The translations under genes were made by a program, and so were the position numbers. The notes beneath the pieces are model-generated. The model was not told where the DNA came from. It saw nothing but the letters and a program-made list of their open reading frames with translations, and did no database searches. Positions 21,126 through 33,754 of a DNA stretch of 64,000 nt are shown here, piece after piece. The DNA is taken from NCBI RefSeq assembly GCF_032854445.1, contig NC_088297.1, positions 19,853,127 to 19,917,126 on the forward strand, read 5' to 3'. Position 1 is the first letter of the stretch, and every line of letters starts with the position of its first letter. This DNA is from Liolophura sinensis. Lineage: Eukaryota > Mollusca > Polyplacophora > Chitonida > Chitonidae.

Positions 21126-21640
21126 AATTTTCTCAATTCTTCGTATACGATATAGCAGTACCGATCTTCCTAAACATCGGCCTGACGGACACTGTAAAAA
21201 ATAAAAACGTTTGACAGGTCAGACTGGTTTAGTTTGGTTCGAAAAAATTCTGCCATCACACCGCTCTCTATTAGTGATAAATTTTGTCATCACAACGCCT
21301 CACATTTGTGAGATCAGTAGAGAAAGGTCAGTGGATTAGTGGGTGGTGTGACCATCTGTTACAGCTCTCTTGTTTATCATTAGCTCCGAAGAAAAGTCCT
21401 ACGCTCATTTCGTTCGCCCACGAGAGCTCAAGTAACTGTACCAAATTTTAGGATACAGTAGCCACTTACAGTCAATTATAGCATAAATCGTTGATATGTG
21501 TCTGTTCTTGGTGATGTGATGGTTTGTCTTATGCATGCCTGGGGACTATTACTCGCCCAGAATGACTCCAGGCACTTTGGATTTACGGTTCTTCTTTCTC
21601 AAAGGTACAGTAGGACAAAATAAATGCCGTTTATTTCGCC

Positions 21641-22055
21641 CGATAAAACAAGGAGGAGGCAAGGCGTTACCTCAATATTTGATGCATCTGCCTGAGGCTA
21701 ACACACAAATGTGACAGTAAGGCGAACATGAGACTTAATCCTTGATCTCTTCGTTGGCGATTGAAAAAGGACACACTTATTACTACAGATTTACCCTATG
21801 CCACTTGAAAGAATTCCCTCTTCCTTCCCACGCGCCTTCGATGGAATTTATACGACATGGACATAAATAGCATCAGCCCCTTCTACATGAACTCACGATC
21901 TGTCGTAGGAATGGAAAGTGGGCAGAAGTTGGTTGGAGTGTCTTGCATATTAACGTCGTTTGCTCGGATAATTAAATGGCTAGCACGTTACAAGAGTTAA
22001 GACCGTTACTGGTTCACGTGGTTAAGTGTTCAAATCAGCTGTTGCTGTGCCCGCT
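21641..22055. other. no gene seen
   Basis: Lies inside the left arm beyond the clear match to the right arm. Nothing is recognisable. Confidence 0.35.
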
Positions 22056-22059
22056 GTGG

Positions 22060-22235
22060 CCTTTATTTATTATCAGTAAACACCGTACTCAAGAATATTT
22101 CACTTATACGACGACGGCCATCTTTATGGTAGGAGGAAATCGCCCACAACCCGGAGGACACCCACGCCCATCCGCAGGTTGCTGGTAGACTATTTCACGT
22201 ATGGCCGCAGAGGAAGCTGCGGCTCTTTGGCACAC
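22060..22235 (-). mobile_element. SINE-1 copy
   Basis: CACCGTACTCAAGAATATTT, CACTTATACGACGACGGCC, ATGGTAGGAGGAAAT and CCATCCGCAGGTTGCTGG identify tail and body. The head is absent. The right arm has no SINE in this orientation at the mirrored position. Confidence 0.85.
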
Positions 22236-23284
22236 TGTACAAATACATCTGATCGTAAACGTGAGTGAAATGTGTCTGAACACGGTGTTAAACGCTCATC
22301 GACTGAATAAATTCACCCATAAGCGCTTCGTTATAGAAGCGTGACGTTTAATTACTTGACATTTTCGTCACTGTAATGTTGTACTTTATCAGTACGTAAT
22401 TCTGCTTAAGCCATGGGACTAGTTGTTACCTAAGTTGCTAATCTTTACGTATTTAAACGGATAGTTAAAATAAAACCCTGCGGTAATTTGATATACGGCC
22501 GGGTATGATACTTCAACATTGAGAATAAAACCACAAGAAATGTAAAATATCAGCAGATGTTTATTTTTCTTTTATAATGTATTGCCACAAGGCACACTAC
22601 AAACGACGATATCCACCAATTACCAGTATCTAGTGTAGTAGAGCGGACCCGGGTATCAGTTTCCATCTTTCCATTTCTAATTACCTATCCATTATAGGTC
22701 CCTAGTTGGTTTAAGTTCTTTCCCTTCTGTCGCTAACAGGTAAGTACACTGTAGTTCTCTATATATCTGATACTATCTGCTGACAGTGATTTTGTTGCGA
22801 AGAAAAGGCAGCCCTTTAAACTCTCACAAGATAAGTCATTCACTTGGGTATTGAACGTTAAGCCATACATGAATCCTAACGCCGATGGCGCCTTAGATAA
22901 GAAAAATATGTTCCTCCTGACTACAGTTTATATCGGTTTTTAAAAATGACGAATCGCTGACACGAAAATTGATTTATCTGTATTTATGTAAACATATTAC
23001 TTAGCAATTTTTAATAATTAAAGCGACCTTTTCTTTTCATACTCCTGATGGCTATTTTCACTCCCTGCAGCAAAGAGTTTACGGCCTGCTTCAAGACGTA
23101 GAAAGCCATGGAGTTGACGTCAAAGAAAGAGCCGGTTATTTAAACACTGCTGCCTGTTTTCCTTCCCATTGTTATTCTCAGCCCTACAGTTTCCAAGTTC
23201 AATGTCTGAACCAGAGTATACGGATGTGACGTCACAAAGAGAGCTGCAGGATTGCTTTATCAATTCTGCTCTATAGCTGTGTCC

Positions 23285-23410
23285 AGTTGTGTTGAACCTA
23301 GAGCTAGACTGGACCTAAGATCGCCGGGTTCGACACATGAACAGTTGCAAGCAAAGTGTAACTCGGTTACCGTGGATATTGCCATTAACGACAATACGAC
23401 AATATTGTAA
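23285..23410 (+). repeat. family P repeat fragment
   Basis: GACACATGAACAGTTGCAAG followed by CAAAGTGTAACTCGG corresponds to TATATGAACAGTTGCAATC / CAAAGCGCAGTTGAG in the copy at 40,485-40,770. It lies just inside the inner end of the left arm. Confidence 0.45.
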
Positions 23411-24424
23411 AAAAAAAAGAGAGATAAAGATTTGGATAAGGATTTAATTCGTTCGCCAGAACATTCTATACGCCTTAGCTTCATCATTTTAAATGGATAC
23501 CAATAATCTAATTTTTATATAAAAAAGATGTTTTGGTTTCGAGTTATTACGAAAATTTTATTCATTTTAAGTGGTTTTAAACATGCCCTTCTGTGTTTGT
23601 ATTGTTTTTGGTATTCTCATTCTCTGGCTCGTCTTTTAAATTTGTTCTGGTCGCGATATGGCTGAAAAATTGCTGATGTGGCGCTAAGCTCTAATCATTC
23701 ATTCAGTCATTCCATTCGTTTCACTCAGTGACGACTTGCTCTCTGAGAGTATTCGAAATGCCTATTTAACCCCTTAAGACTTGAAATTGTGATGTTTTGA
23801 ACGGATTTAAATCTAGCTTCACTTTTCTGTCAGAAAAGTATTTGTGCGCAGGGAAACGAGAAAAATGTCTATATCAAAGATGAATGAATAGTTTTATTGG
23901 CTTAGGCAAGAACATAGACTATAAATATATATTTTTTGGAATATGAACAAAGAACTTGTGACCAGGGGACATAATCAGCTTTTATTCCTAATCCAGTTCT
24001 CAAGAATAAGGCCTTGAGAGAGAAGCCGGTGTTCTCCTTTCTCCGAATGCCATGTTCTGTGCCCCGCGCAATGAGGCTTTCATCCATGCTGTGGAATCTG
24101 CTACAGGCATTTTCGTGGATGAGGTTCTAGGTGTTTTCAGTCACCATGTTTACCTTGATGATCATTTCTGTGATACGGTCATTATATATATTTTAACTTT
24201 AACCAATTCATCTTTAACCGCAAACAAAACAAAAAGAAATCGTCTTTAGGTATGGAACTATGAATATCAGATTTTGGCAAATATTCTGCCAGAGTAATCA
24301 CTTGAAAGTATATAGCTTTTCAAATTGTTGTTTTCTAAAAATCAGCACAATATACGCCAGTTTCATTATTTACTACTTGTTTTAAACCTTAAAAGATATT
24401 TTTATTTTACCTACCTTCGCTGGA
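23411..24424. other. no gene seen; SINE-like tail inside
   Basis: The only recognisable piece is 23,655-23,715 (GATATGGCTGAAAAATTGC, then TGGCGCTAAGCTC and ATTCATTCAGTCATTC), which resembles the tail of a SINE-2-like element without its head. Confidence 0.4.
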
Positions 24425-24662
24425 TTTAAGGGAAACCACAGACTCTCCGGATGGTACATCTTATCTGGACCTATTTTTGTACAAGGATCAAAACAGTTTT
24501 CTCTCCCGCAGACTTGATAAGAGAGAGCGTTTCAATTTTAACAATGTAAGTCACCCTTACTTGAACAGCAATACACCGAAAGGTCTTGCATATGGTGTGT
24601 GCATATCTCGCCTGGTAGCACTTGTTAGATCCTGTGTGTTATGTGACGATTTCAAAATATAA
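24425..24662 (+). pseudogene. Penelope-like reverse transcriptase fragment
   Basis: The downstream half of the same reverse transcriptase as at 500-1084: TTDSPDGTSYLDLFLYKD, RRLDKRERFNFNN, SNTPKGLAYGVCISRLVALV and RSCVLCDDF, ending in a stop. The catalytic YIDD part is missing. A family P fragment follows about 400 bp later, as it does next to the fragment at 40.1 kb. Confidence 0.7.
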
Positions 24663-25059
24663 TAAATAATAAAAAAATATGTCTTGTCATTTAGGCATAT
24701 TTTTGATCAAAGTTTTGAAGTAAGAGATTGTGAGTGCGATTTATCATCTGAATTATAATCGTAAGTCTTAAACTGAGACCAAAATAAATAAAAAAACAAA
24801 CGTAGAAACTTTCTTGTCTTAAAAAATCATCATGCGCGTCTTGGAGAATAGTTTTCTCCAGTAAATGTGCTGGCCATTAAGCTTTTAGGATTTCACCTAC
24901 ACTGATATGATAAATGATTATCCTCATGACATACGCATAACAGTGATAACTCCGTGGTTAGGAAGAAAGGGTATGTACAAGGGTAACTGGGAACCAGTTC
25001 ATCTTGTTGAATTATATTGCCACATCGGGTATATGACCACTTGGAATCAGCGCAACTGA

Positions 25060-25150
25060 GATGCATATATACATATGATACAACTGATATTCCAGCATGG
25101 TACACGATTTAAATACCGATTTTACTCAGTCGCCTAGAACATACCGTTCG
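25060..25150 (+). repeat. family P repeat fragment
   Basis: ACTGATATTCCAGCATGGTA, CACGATTTAAATACCG and GTCGCCTAGAACATACCG match 40,530-40,602 almost word for word. Confidence 0.65.
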
Positions 25151-26444
25151 TCTATCCACCATCACTGAAAACTAAAAATCCAGTAGATTCTCTGATAAGG
25201 TTAACGTAATACACAAGATTATAAAACTTATTCATTTCGAATTATTTATTTCTAAAATGCAGTCTCGTATTTATAAGTTTAAAAACTTATAAACAATACA
25301 CAACACGTAAATCGTATAGGCCTAGTTTGTATGTGAGTTATCACATTCAGTAGTGTTCAACAACAGCATGTCATGTGCATGGATTTATTAAGGTTTACAA
25401 AGAATTTACGCACAGGTTGTTGTTTTGGTATTTTTAACGTACTATAGTTTGTCTCTGGGCATTTGTTGTGAGTTTTCGGGTCCAAAACTACGCGGTAAAT
25501 ATCCACAAAGACCACCAAAAAACTGGCATCGTTTCACTTAGAGCGACTCGAACCTTGTCAGTTACATCTAAAATCAATGGGAATTTCCAGACAATGTACG
25601 AGTCAAACAGAATGCATCGTTGTTGACGTAGAGAAACTTGCAAATTTTGTAACTTTCAATAATAGTTACACAAAATAACAACTCTAAGTATCTAGACAGG
25701 ACCTGCCGGTCAGTGGATCATACATATCTTTACACTAAGGTTTATTTCTATGATTTCAAGTTGGATTTGGTGTTCGCAACTTTTAGCCTTACCATGCTTA
25801 TCGTATGGTGCGTCATCAGGACGCATCGGTAGTGGATCTACTGCGTCCTTTCCCATTTGTTTGAATAAGAGACGCAGGACGCCTACCTATCAAAATCACT
25901 GGAAGTGCAAATTGTACATAGAAGTAAGAACAACATAACATGAATGGTCTGGACAAGGTATCAAAACCCATCATGCCAGATGCATGCCAGGAACAAAACA
26001 AAACAAAACAAGGTCAGTTCACCTGACTTGGTAAACACTAACAAGAAAATAAAAGTTATTTCACATGATATGGCATATACCTATGGGTTTCACAGCAGGA
26101 TAAGTACAGGGATTAAGTAATAAATTTGAACAGACAGGAAAAAAGTGTAGGAGGGTGCTAACTGAATAACACAAGTTCTTTTGGTGCTTTTGATCCATGG
26201 CTACGAATACAAAGAGCCTCCTTTAACAAAACATCGGACCAGTGGTAGGATTGATCTGCAATACTTGTGTTGCTTGGAATAACTTCACAAAGGCTCAGTG
26301 GATTAGTATTGTTGAGGTCATCTAGTAAACAAAGTAAGCTGGTGAGATACTTAAATTCATTACAAATGGAAGTTCATGATTACATATTTCACTGTATCTA
26401 GAAGCATTACTGTGTTCTTTTATTCTCGCAATAAGGCGTCTGTC
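25151..26444. other. no gene seen
   Basis: No motif, RNA gene or known repeat is recognised, apart from an AAAAC-type short tandem at about 25,993-26,015. Confidence 0.4.
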
Positions 26445-26630
26445 AGTTTTATTGAAAACTGTTGACTGCTGTCTTTGCAAAGTTCCGTCTTATTTTCGTA
26501 CTTTATATACTTTCTTAGTTCTTTGGTGGTTTGTGTTATTCGTCGTTTTTGAGAATTGACCTTGCTATTATTGACCTGGAACGTCCTTATTGGTTGACGG
26601 CTGGTCTGTCTGTCATACTAATGTCTGTTT
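26445..26630 (+). repeat. family P repeat copy
   Basis: TTGAAAACTGTTGACTGCTG, TATACTTTCTTAGTTCTTTG, ATTATTGACCTGGAACGTCC and TTATTGGTTGACGGCTGG are the signature words of this family, shared with the copies at 40.6 and 49.4 kb and, reversed, at 42.0 and 50.9 kb. Confidence 0.8.
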
Positions 26631-26759
26631 CGACGCATAGATCCACCACATTTTCATAAGATGTTTCCTGAGTTTTACTCAGTACCTTTCTGAAATTGTC
26701 CCAATCTTATTGAGTACATCATGTTAAATGTTTGTTGTGGGTTGTGTCTTCACCCCAGC

Positions 26760-27600
26760 CATAATTATCACCCACCGTATCAAAGTGAAATACTCTAGAA
26801 GATGGTGTTATTAACCGATAACGCCAGTGCCAAGCAGACAACGGTGAAAATTCTTGCAGCTTAACAGTACAGTGTAACAACTATAATCAGTGTAGTAGTT
26901 ATAAGCATCATGTCTTTGGATGTCCTTTGATGGTAGAGAAAGCCAGCCTAAAACCGTTATAATTGTTTATGGTTGTCCGACCAGCGACGTGACATTTGTA
27001 CTACAGCCCTCACAGACTGATGGCCTGACTACTAGGTACCCACTGCCTCGTTAGAGGGCGTCACTTTCTCAAGACATCTTGCTCCGCTAACAGGGCTAGC
27101 CTGGCCTTTGTAAATAAAGCATTAGACTGGTTTAATTCGCCAGACAGTCCAAATGAAAGCCTGGGTTGTTTCTTGTGTCTGGGTCAGACAACCTACCTAT
27201 TAGTCTGTGAATGAAACGAATGGCTTCATTGACCTTGTTAAATAAAACTTTAGCGAGGAAAACGACAAAGTGTTAGCCTGGAGAACCTGTAGATCCCATA
27301 GGTTAACCAGTGAGGTGAATAAGCTTCACTGTCAATGATCCATCCTTCAATGCCATATGTTGTAGCTCGTAACCATTTGAACTAAATGGCATGCATTTAA
27401 ATGCTAATCCAATCTTCGCTTGAAATGGCGCCTGTTTGATTGAATTGTGACAGGATACATCTGGTCTGAGAAAGTCTGACAACGGAACACAATATTTGGT
27501 TTTTTAATTCTTAACTTGTAGTGGTGCAAGTACTGACAATTAATTGCCTGGTAGTCGCAAGGTTTACATCCAGGTTAAACTATTTGTACTTGTGGGGAAT
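26760..27600 (-). repeat. inverted copy of the 5.1-6.0 kb repeat
   Basis: The reverse complement of this stretch follows 5,075-6,000 base for base in many words, with small gaps. It lies in the spacer between the two large duplication arms, so it is not explained by the mirror symmetry of that duplication. Confidence 0.7.
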
Positions 27601-27626
27601 TATAAAAGAAACACATCAACGCTGAA

Positions 27627-27932
27627 ATGTTTCGTGTTTTCTGGAAAGGGCTGCTGAAAGACCCTGTCAAAATGCCTTATCTTAACTGTTTTTTGTCACA
27701 GGTAAAAATATTCATTCTCCCACATGGCAACGAGGTATGTACTCTTCTTTTCCACAGCAAAACATTCAATGACGTAATTAGATTGAAGGGCCATTGTTTC
27801 CAGTCACTCCTAAGCTTACCTATCGACGCTTTTAAACGCGGTACCGCTTCCACTGTTCTGCTACAGCCATTTTGCGATTTTCGTGGTATTCAACGATTAA
27901 TACATTGCGCTGCATTGCGCATACAAATGTAA
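27627..27932 (+). CDS. hypothetical open frame of 101 codons
   Basis: Starts with ATG (MFRVFWKGLLKDPV) and runs to a stop at 27,932. I recognise no domain, signal peptide or membrane segment. TATAAAAG occurs at 27,601-27,608, but only 19 bases ahead of the ATG, too close to be its TATA box. It adjoins a dispersed repeat. Probably chance. Confidence 0.15.
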   Translation: MFRVFWKGLLKDPVKMPYLNCFLSQVKIFILPHGNEVCTLLFHSKTFNDVIRLKGHCFQSLLSLPIDAFKRGTASTVLLQPFCDFRGIQRLIHCAALRIQM

Positions 27933-30111
27933 GCCCGTGTGGTAGAAAAGCAGACAAGTGGTTCCATAATGATCACTAAACCCTCTTTGATCTCAGCAGC
28001 GCTAAGGAACGCTAGCACATGACGAACTAACCGTCAAAGTTAGCTTCCTTTCAGAGTCTCTCCACTCCGTTTGGTCTAGAGTAACCTCCTTATACGAACA
28101 GCCCGCGGGACGGAAGACTTCTCATGGGTTCGTTTTCCGCACAAACAATTCTTCATCAGAACGCTGACAACAAAGCAGCCACAGTGTCCTCAAATGATGG
28201 TGACGAGAATTAACGATGTCCTCACCAATGACCTGCTAGGGACGGGTCAATCATCTGCCCAGCACAATCTGTCGCGTAATGAAATTTCATGATCTCGAAC
28301 CAAATTTGCCTTATCAAATTCTGTGAAGATCCCAGTTCTCACTGACAAAAGGATTACCTGACTTATAAGTCCAGAGTGGTGTCTCCTTATTGGGACTGAT
28401 GCGTCCCAGACGAGGTGTTATTCACTAGTCATTTTGTTAATGCAAAAGACTACAGCAACATTCAGCCGTATGTCATCGGGAATACGTGTGACCACCAACT
28501 ATCGCACTCTCATATCTGCTCTACTTCTGCTCTCTGTTAAATAGGAGAAGGTATGGTTGTTACACGTGTTCAAAGAGAGAAGCAGTCGTAAGTTGGCAGT
28601 GATGAGTGGACCACATAGCCTGTGAACTTCCGCTTTGACGCGTTAGTAGGAAGGCCTTCTAACTAGGAAGTTGATGCGGCCGTTGTAGAACCATTACCCT
28701 CCATTTCCTACACCTCATGCCATTCGGACCACAACTGCGGATACTGCTTTCCTTCTTTTGCAAATTTTCTGTACATAAGTTATCATTAAACTTTATTGTT
28801 AAACTAGTTCATCTGTTGAAATATAGACGGATATAGGAATAGGGTGCCTTGGGGTAATGAATTGGCTTTCTTTAATCTATTATATATACATTCAAGGTCA
28901 AACGTTTCTCTTTTAGTTTGGTACTTGATGAAAAATCCTTTTTCGTAACAAATGCGTTCGAGAGTCTGGTGGATATACACTAATGATGGTAACTCTTGTT
29001 TAGGCTTAGACGGAATTATTCTTCTTAATTAATAAAGTCAGTGCTCTGAAAAACTCTGAGATGCGAGAGGTTTTGGTTACCCCTGTGTTAAAATATGAAA
29101 AGAAACTTTTCAAAAGCATCAGTTTTTCAAAGGATTAAGGAGTTTAATTTCAGCTGTTGTTGGATATAAATTTCAGTGAAAGTTATCTCTGTTTGCACGG
29201 CCCTTACCTTTATCGTCGCGACTACAACTTGATTCTAAGCCGACCCCACTTCCAAAGGAAGTGTGTTAAGCTATTTGTAATTGTGTATGTTAGGACAAGG
29301 CCCGAACGGGATGTTACGAAATATAAACCATACTTTCATGTATCGGTTAAGGTAAGTGTACTTGATGAACCCAACATCATGAAGGCGAAATCAAGCCAAC
29401 GGAAACTGGTTTCTGTGCACGCAACCTCAACAGTAAAGGCCACGTGATCAGTACAGAGATCGACAGACCATGCCTATCAGTTAGACACCACGAGTACAGC
29501 CGTCAAAAGAGAATTACCAAACCACACCGTAATTGGATGACAAATAGATCTTAGAAAAAATAGACAGAAATCACCTGCATTGTTAAACATCCACTTTTGT
29601 ATTCCTAAAAGGACGAGTACATATACGATTCATTGTGCACAAAATTGAACTAAGTGTCAGCAAAGCATCCCCCTGTAAATGTCAAAGCGATCCTCGATCA
29701 TGTCTGTCTTTGCATCCTCATTAAATTCAGACAAGACATTGCTTTTCCGTCTGAGATTTTTCTTCCTCCACAAACTGATTTCTTTGATGGCCCAACGGTC
29801 CCCATTAGACGAACTAAAAGCGGAAAAGAGGAAACCCTATCGGCTATCCGCTGACGTATATATTTATTATTAATCCTGGAATGATACAACACTGACGCAC
29901 CCTTGTGACGTTTAATTAAAAAAACTATTTATCATAGGTGTAACTCTTCACCCGGAGTTCTGACTTCCGTGTGCAGGGTTGCTGTCTTGGTAAAGGCAGT
30001 GCCTAGATTCTGCTCCGTCTAATGACAGCTGTAGATGTGTATCTGCTTTATCAGCATGCTCTCTGCGTATCCATATAGCGTGCATTGACAACAATGGTCT
30101 ATAAAAAGTGA
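27933..30111. other. no gene seen
   Basis: Two kilobases of spacer between the duplication arms without a recognisable gene. Bases 28,495-28,545 contain a short family M-like piece (CAACTATCGCACTCTC). Open frames here lack ATG starts or motifs. Confidence 0.4.
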
Positions 30112-30360
30112 GGGCCGAGGTGATTAGCGTGCCAGCGCGGCGCAATGACACAGGATCGATCCTCTCGCTAATGCAGTCGTTATGAGTTCAAGTCCAGGTC
30201 AGGCCGTGCTGGCTTCCTCTCAGGCCGTGCATGGGAAGGTATGTCAGGAATTTGAGGATGGTCGTGGGTTTCTCCCAGAATAATGCTGGCCGCGTAGTAT
30301 AAGTGAAACATTCATGACTACGCTGTAAAACACCAATCAAAACAAATAAATCAATACAAA
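30112..30360 (+). mobile_element. SINE-1 copy with tRNA-like head
   Basis: One of the fuller copies. The head reads GGTGATTAGCGTGCCAGCGC (A-box-like) and GAGTTCAAGTCCAGG (B-box-like, about 30,184-30,198). The body follows (GCTGGCTTCCTCTCAGGCC, GGATGGTCGTGGG, AATGCTGGCCGC), then the tail GTAAAACACCAATCAAAAC and AAATAAATC. The long stretch between the boxes suggests a tRNA with a long variable arm, such as Ser or Leu; this is inference. Confidence 0.85.
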
Positions 30361-30879
30361 CAATATAAAAACTGATGCCTCAGGTCGACTTCACCAAACA
30401 TTCTTTGAAAATAAGTAAAAATCCCTCTTGAATGTGCATACAACTGTATGGTTCTATGTTTTCCTAAAGGTGCCATCTATTTCTTGCTCAAAATTATAAC
30501 CAAAATAATTTATTTGAAAAGGTAAAACAAAACAATAACTGACTTCGTTTATTAGTGTGTGAAATCGGCGGTGATGAATAAGCCAGAGGGTTTGCACTGG
30601 GTAAGCTGTTCACTGCTTTGATGTATGTTCAACACTATACTGGTACGGCTGTTTTCATGGGTAGAGACAACGGGATAAGTAAGTAACAAACGAAGCCCAT
30701 ATTTTCATACAGGTAATAAGCTTTACGTAGAAGCAGCGTCGACCAGGTTAATACTCAGGTGTTAGATTTTTTTACAGACAATAAACCCGAGATATCATTC
30801 AGATAGTAGGTAACGAATGCTTAGAATATATCTCAACCTCGCACATAATCAGCTGTGTGCGGTTTGTCCAGCATTGTTT

Positions 30880-31110
30880 GTTCCGTTTTCTATCGGCAGG
30901 CTAATTTCCAAAACAATCCTCAGTGCAAACCACCAAGAACAAAGTATGAAATAAAACAGTAGGACAAATTCATGCAAAGAGAAACAGTCAACAGTTTCAA
31001 ATGACAGAACGACGTAAGGTATGTTCTATGCGGATGATTTAAATTAAGTATCCAAATCGTGTACCATGCTAGTTCATAAATTGTCGTTCCGATCAAAACG
31101 ATGAATATAC
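30880..31110 (-). repeat. family P repeat copy
   Basis: Reverse orientation: GCAAACCACCAAGAACAAAG, ATTCATGCAAAGAGAAACAG, TCAACAGTTTCAAATGAC and AATCGTGTACCATGCTAG. It lies just outside the inner end of the right duplication arm. Confidence 0.7.
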
Positions 31111-31319
31111 AGATCGTTGCCCCGGGTTAGACGGAATTAGACATAATTATAAAGCAGAGTGGTTTAAGCCAGTCTGTGAGCATTGTGCTGTGTTCAGTGC
31201 CTGGCAATAGCTTTTTCTGACGTCACATCCACATTACTTTTGATCAGGCGCTGAACTCGGAGATTGTGGAAACCAGATTAGCCGCAAGAAAAAGACAATC
31301 GGCAGATTTTTACAGTAGC

Positions 31320-31595
31320 GGTACCCTCTTTGGCGTCATGGCCGCAGCCTATTATCGCTTGAAGCAATTAATGAACTCACAGTTGCAGGGAGTGAAAATA
31401 GCCCAGAGGAGTATGAAAAACAGTAGTCTTCAATTACGAATTATTGCTAAGTAAATGTTTTAATAAGTGGTTGCCTCTTTGACGTCATCTCCGTAGCTTT
31501 CCCTCTCTTGAAGCAGACAATGAACTCGCGGTTTTAGGGAGTGAAAATAAAAAGCAGTCGTCTTTAATTACTAATAATTGCTGAACATTTTTCTA
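31320..31595 (+). repeat. tandem duplication of about 140 bp
   Basis: Two diverged units: 31,320-31,455 (CTCTTTGGCGTCATGGCCG, GCTTGAAGCAATTAATGAAC, AGGGAGTGAAAATAG) and 31,470-31,595 (CTCTTTGACGTCATCTCCG, CTTGAAGCAGACAATGAAC, AGGGAGTGAAAATAA). The left arm has only one unit, reversed, at about 23,040-23,145. Confidence 0.75.
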
Positions 31596-31879
31596 CATAA
31601 ATGAAGATAAATCGATTTTCTTCTCAGTGATTCCTCGCGTTTAAGAGCCGATTTAAACTATACTCAGAAAGATCTTTTAGGGCCTACTTGTTATGTAAGG
31701 AGAGACTGCTATTAAGATTTATGTACAGCTTTCAATACCCAAATGAATGCCGGACTTCCGAAAATTTCAAGGGCCATTTTTCTCAGCAACTAAATCATTA
31801 CAAAAGCAGATCGTAACAGAGGACTACAGTGCGCTCCGCTGATGGCGGCAGAACGTAAAAGAACTTAACGATTTCCTCA

Positions 31880-33754
31880 TCAGGAAAATACAGCGAAAAG
31901 GCCATTTACATTCACCGCACAATACGTTGCGTAATCAATCTTACACACGCCTACAGAACATGCCAGATAAAGTTAAGCGAAGAAACGTGCTGGTTTTAGT
32001 GGACAAGCGCAAGGATAATAAAATGGAACCGGCGTATTAATTTTAATGAGTTAGAATCAGCCTTGATTCCTTAGAGTCCAAATTAGAAGCGATAAAGTTG
32101 ACAGCTTTCCACTTTGTAATTGAGGGAAATCCTCCACCTTGTTTGGAATTGAGTGAAGAGTCAAATCTTCATTCAGTCGACAAATTTCGAATTTTTAAAG
32201 GAAGTAAAGCGGTGGCTTGCTTCAGAAAAAGTCCACAGGATAACGCTAGGACCGCTCAGTTAATCGACTAGCAATTTTGTTTAACCTGTTTCACAGAGAA
32301 AATATTTTAGCCACTGGCTAAAACTTCATGTCTTAGTTTTGAAAGATACCTCAAATGCTTAGTCATATCCACAGGTGGCCAAGAGGAAACAAGTTCGGCA
32401 TTAAATGTTATGATTTCATTTTGAAAGTTTCAAACCACCAAAACGCATTCGTTGGTGTTGTTTCGCTTGAACCGTCTGCTGAGAGAGTCGTAGCCCTTTA
32501 TTTACAAACTTTGTCGGAACAAAAATAAAGAAGAAATTAACATCTCTTTGTGTTATTATATCTTATAATTTATTTCTATTTTAAAACCATTTAAAAAATC
32601 ATCACATTGGATTCTACCATTTAGAATACTGCAGATCTGCCATGGTAGGACGGCTAAGCTTTATAGACAACCCTTTGAGACAGTGCCGAGTCAATTTTGT
32701 CGGAGTATTGTTAACGGTAGTCAGCTAAATGACCTTCAGCTTGCCGCGGATTCAAATGCCGCAAATGACATGTTGCCTAAAGCCAACGGTATGTTCCATT
32801 TGTGTACGGTGATTCCGGACTGTTTTATGCTTAAATGTATCCCACAAGTTCCTGTATGCACTCCAGCTCACATGGCCTTAAGGTTTATATACTCGGACGC
32901 TGAACAGTGTTGAAACGATAAAAATGGTTTTGCCAGATAGGAAAGAAACACGTTCATGTAACCTTGTCTGCATCAACATTTTGCCTATATATGTACGCTC
33001 TTCACATTTCATCAATTTTGAGTTCACTACTCTAGCAGCACAAGACGATTTGCTCCAGCGGAAGATTTAATAACAACCTGGGAAAATAGTCTACAGGCAA
33101 GTGTTGATATTTAGTATTCAAATCTCACTGACTTACTCCTCTGATCAATGATCGACTCCCCAAAGCGTGTCAAGGTCATGTCATAGCTGGACGAGAAAAC
33201 ATGGGCACTCAACACCTACACTAGTTACTGGTAATTGGCGAAAATTGTTATTTGGAGTGTGCCATTGGCAATACAGAGCAAAAAACAAGGTCTACCTATT
33301 CTTAAAAATTTTATCCGTACGGCATAGGTTACTAAATAAATAGTTAAGTCCATAATATTTGCTGTGGATTTACCCATCATGTGATAGCCACGAAAACAGC
33401 GATTCATTGAACGTAACAATCTGGGAAAGCTTTTGTGCATGGCTGAATATACTAATATACTAAGCTGATAACCGTTTATCACTGTAGTGCCCGAGCATTT
33501 TTCACTTACATGTGCGTCCAGTTTATGAATACAACAGATTTAAAATCCGCAATCGAAAAAGAAAAAGACCACTCCTACAGCTGGTCGTCATTTCACTGTA
33601 GCGGAGGCTGGTGCTACTTATTTTATATATTTATACGTGATATCAATTTAGTCGATGGCGCGTTGGAGTAAAGAGAGAATGTCTTCAAGGGGTACAATAA
33701 ATCTGGAGTAACAGTATGTCATTTTGTAATTGTCAATGAAAAGATTAAGAATTA
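31880..33754. other. no gene seen
   Basis: Right-arm sequence without a recognisable gene or repeat. I did not find a clear counterpart in the left arm for most of it. Confidence 0.35.

Larger units (their letters stand above)
7500..23245 (-). repeat. left arm of a large inverted duplication
   Basis: Blocks here match the right arm (31.2-41.8 kb) in reverse complement and in mirrored order: 7,500-7,640 with 41,640-41,760; 7,930-8,372 with 40,858-41,350; 9,995-10,190 with 39,240-39,440; 10,450-10,840 with 38,630-39,000; 11,120-12,430 with 36,800-38,165; 12,672-13,074 with 35,361-35,725; 21,180-21,640 with 34,150-34,590; 22,730-22,870 with 31,715-31,870; 23,040-23,245 with 31,205-31,420. The copies are clearly diverged, so this is old and not an assembly echo. 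The interval 13.1-21.1 kb has almost no counterpart in the right arm; it holds SINEs, tandem arrays and a piggyBac element. Between 8.4 and 10.0 kb I could not find a clear match. Confidence 0.8.

Noticed and set aside
23040-23245. CRE-like TGACGTCA sites as promoter elements (also near 31.2-31.5 kb)
   Set aside because: GACGTCA words recur because they are part of the duplicated repeat; no gene lies beside them.
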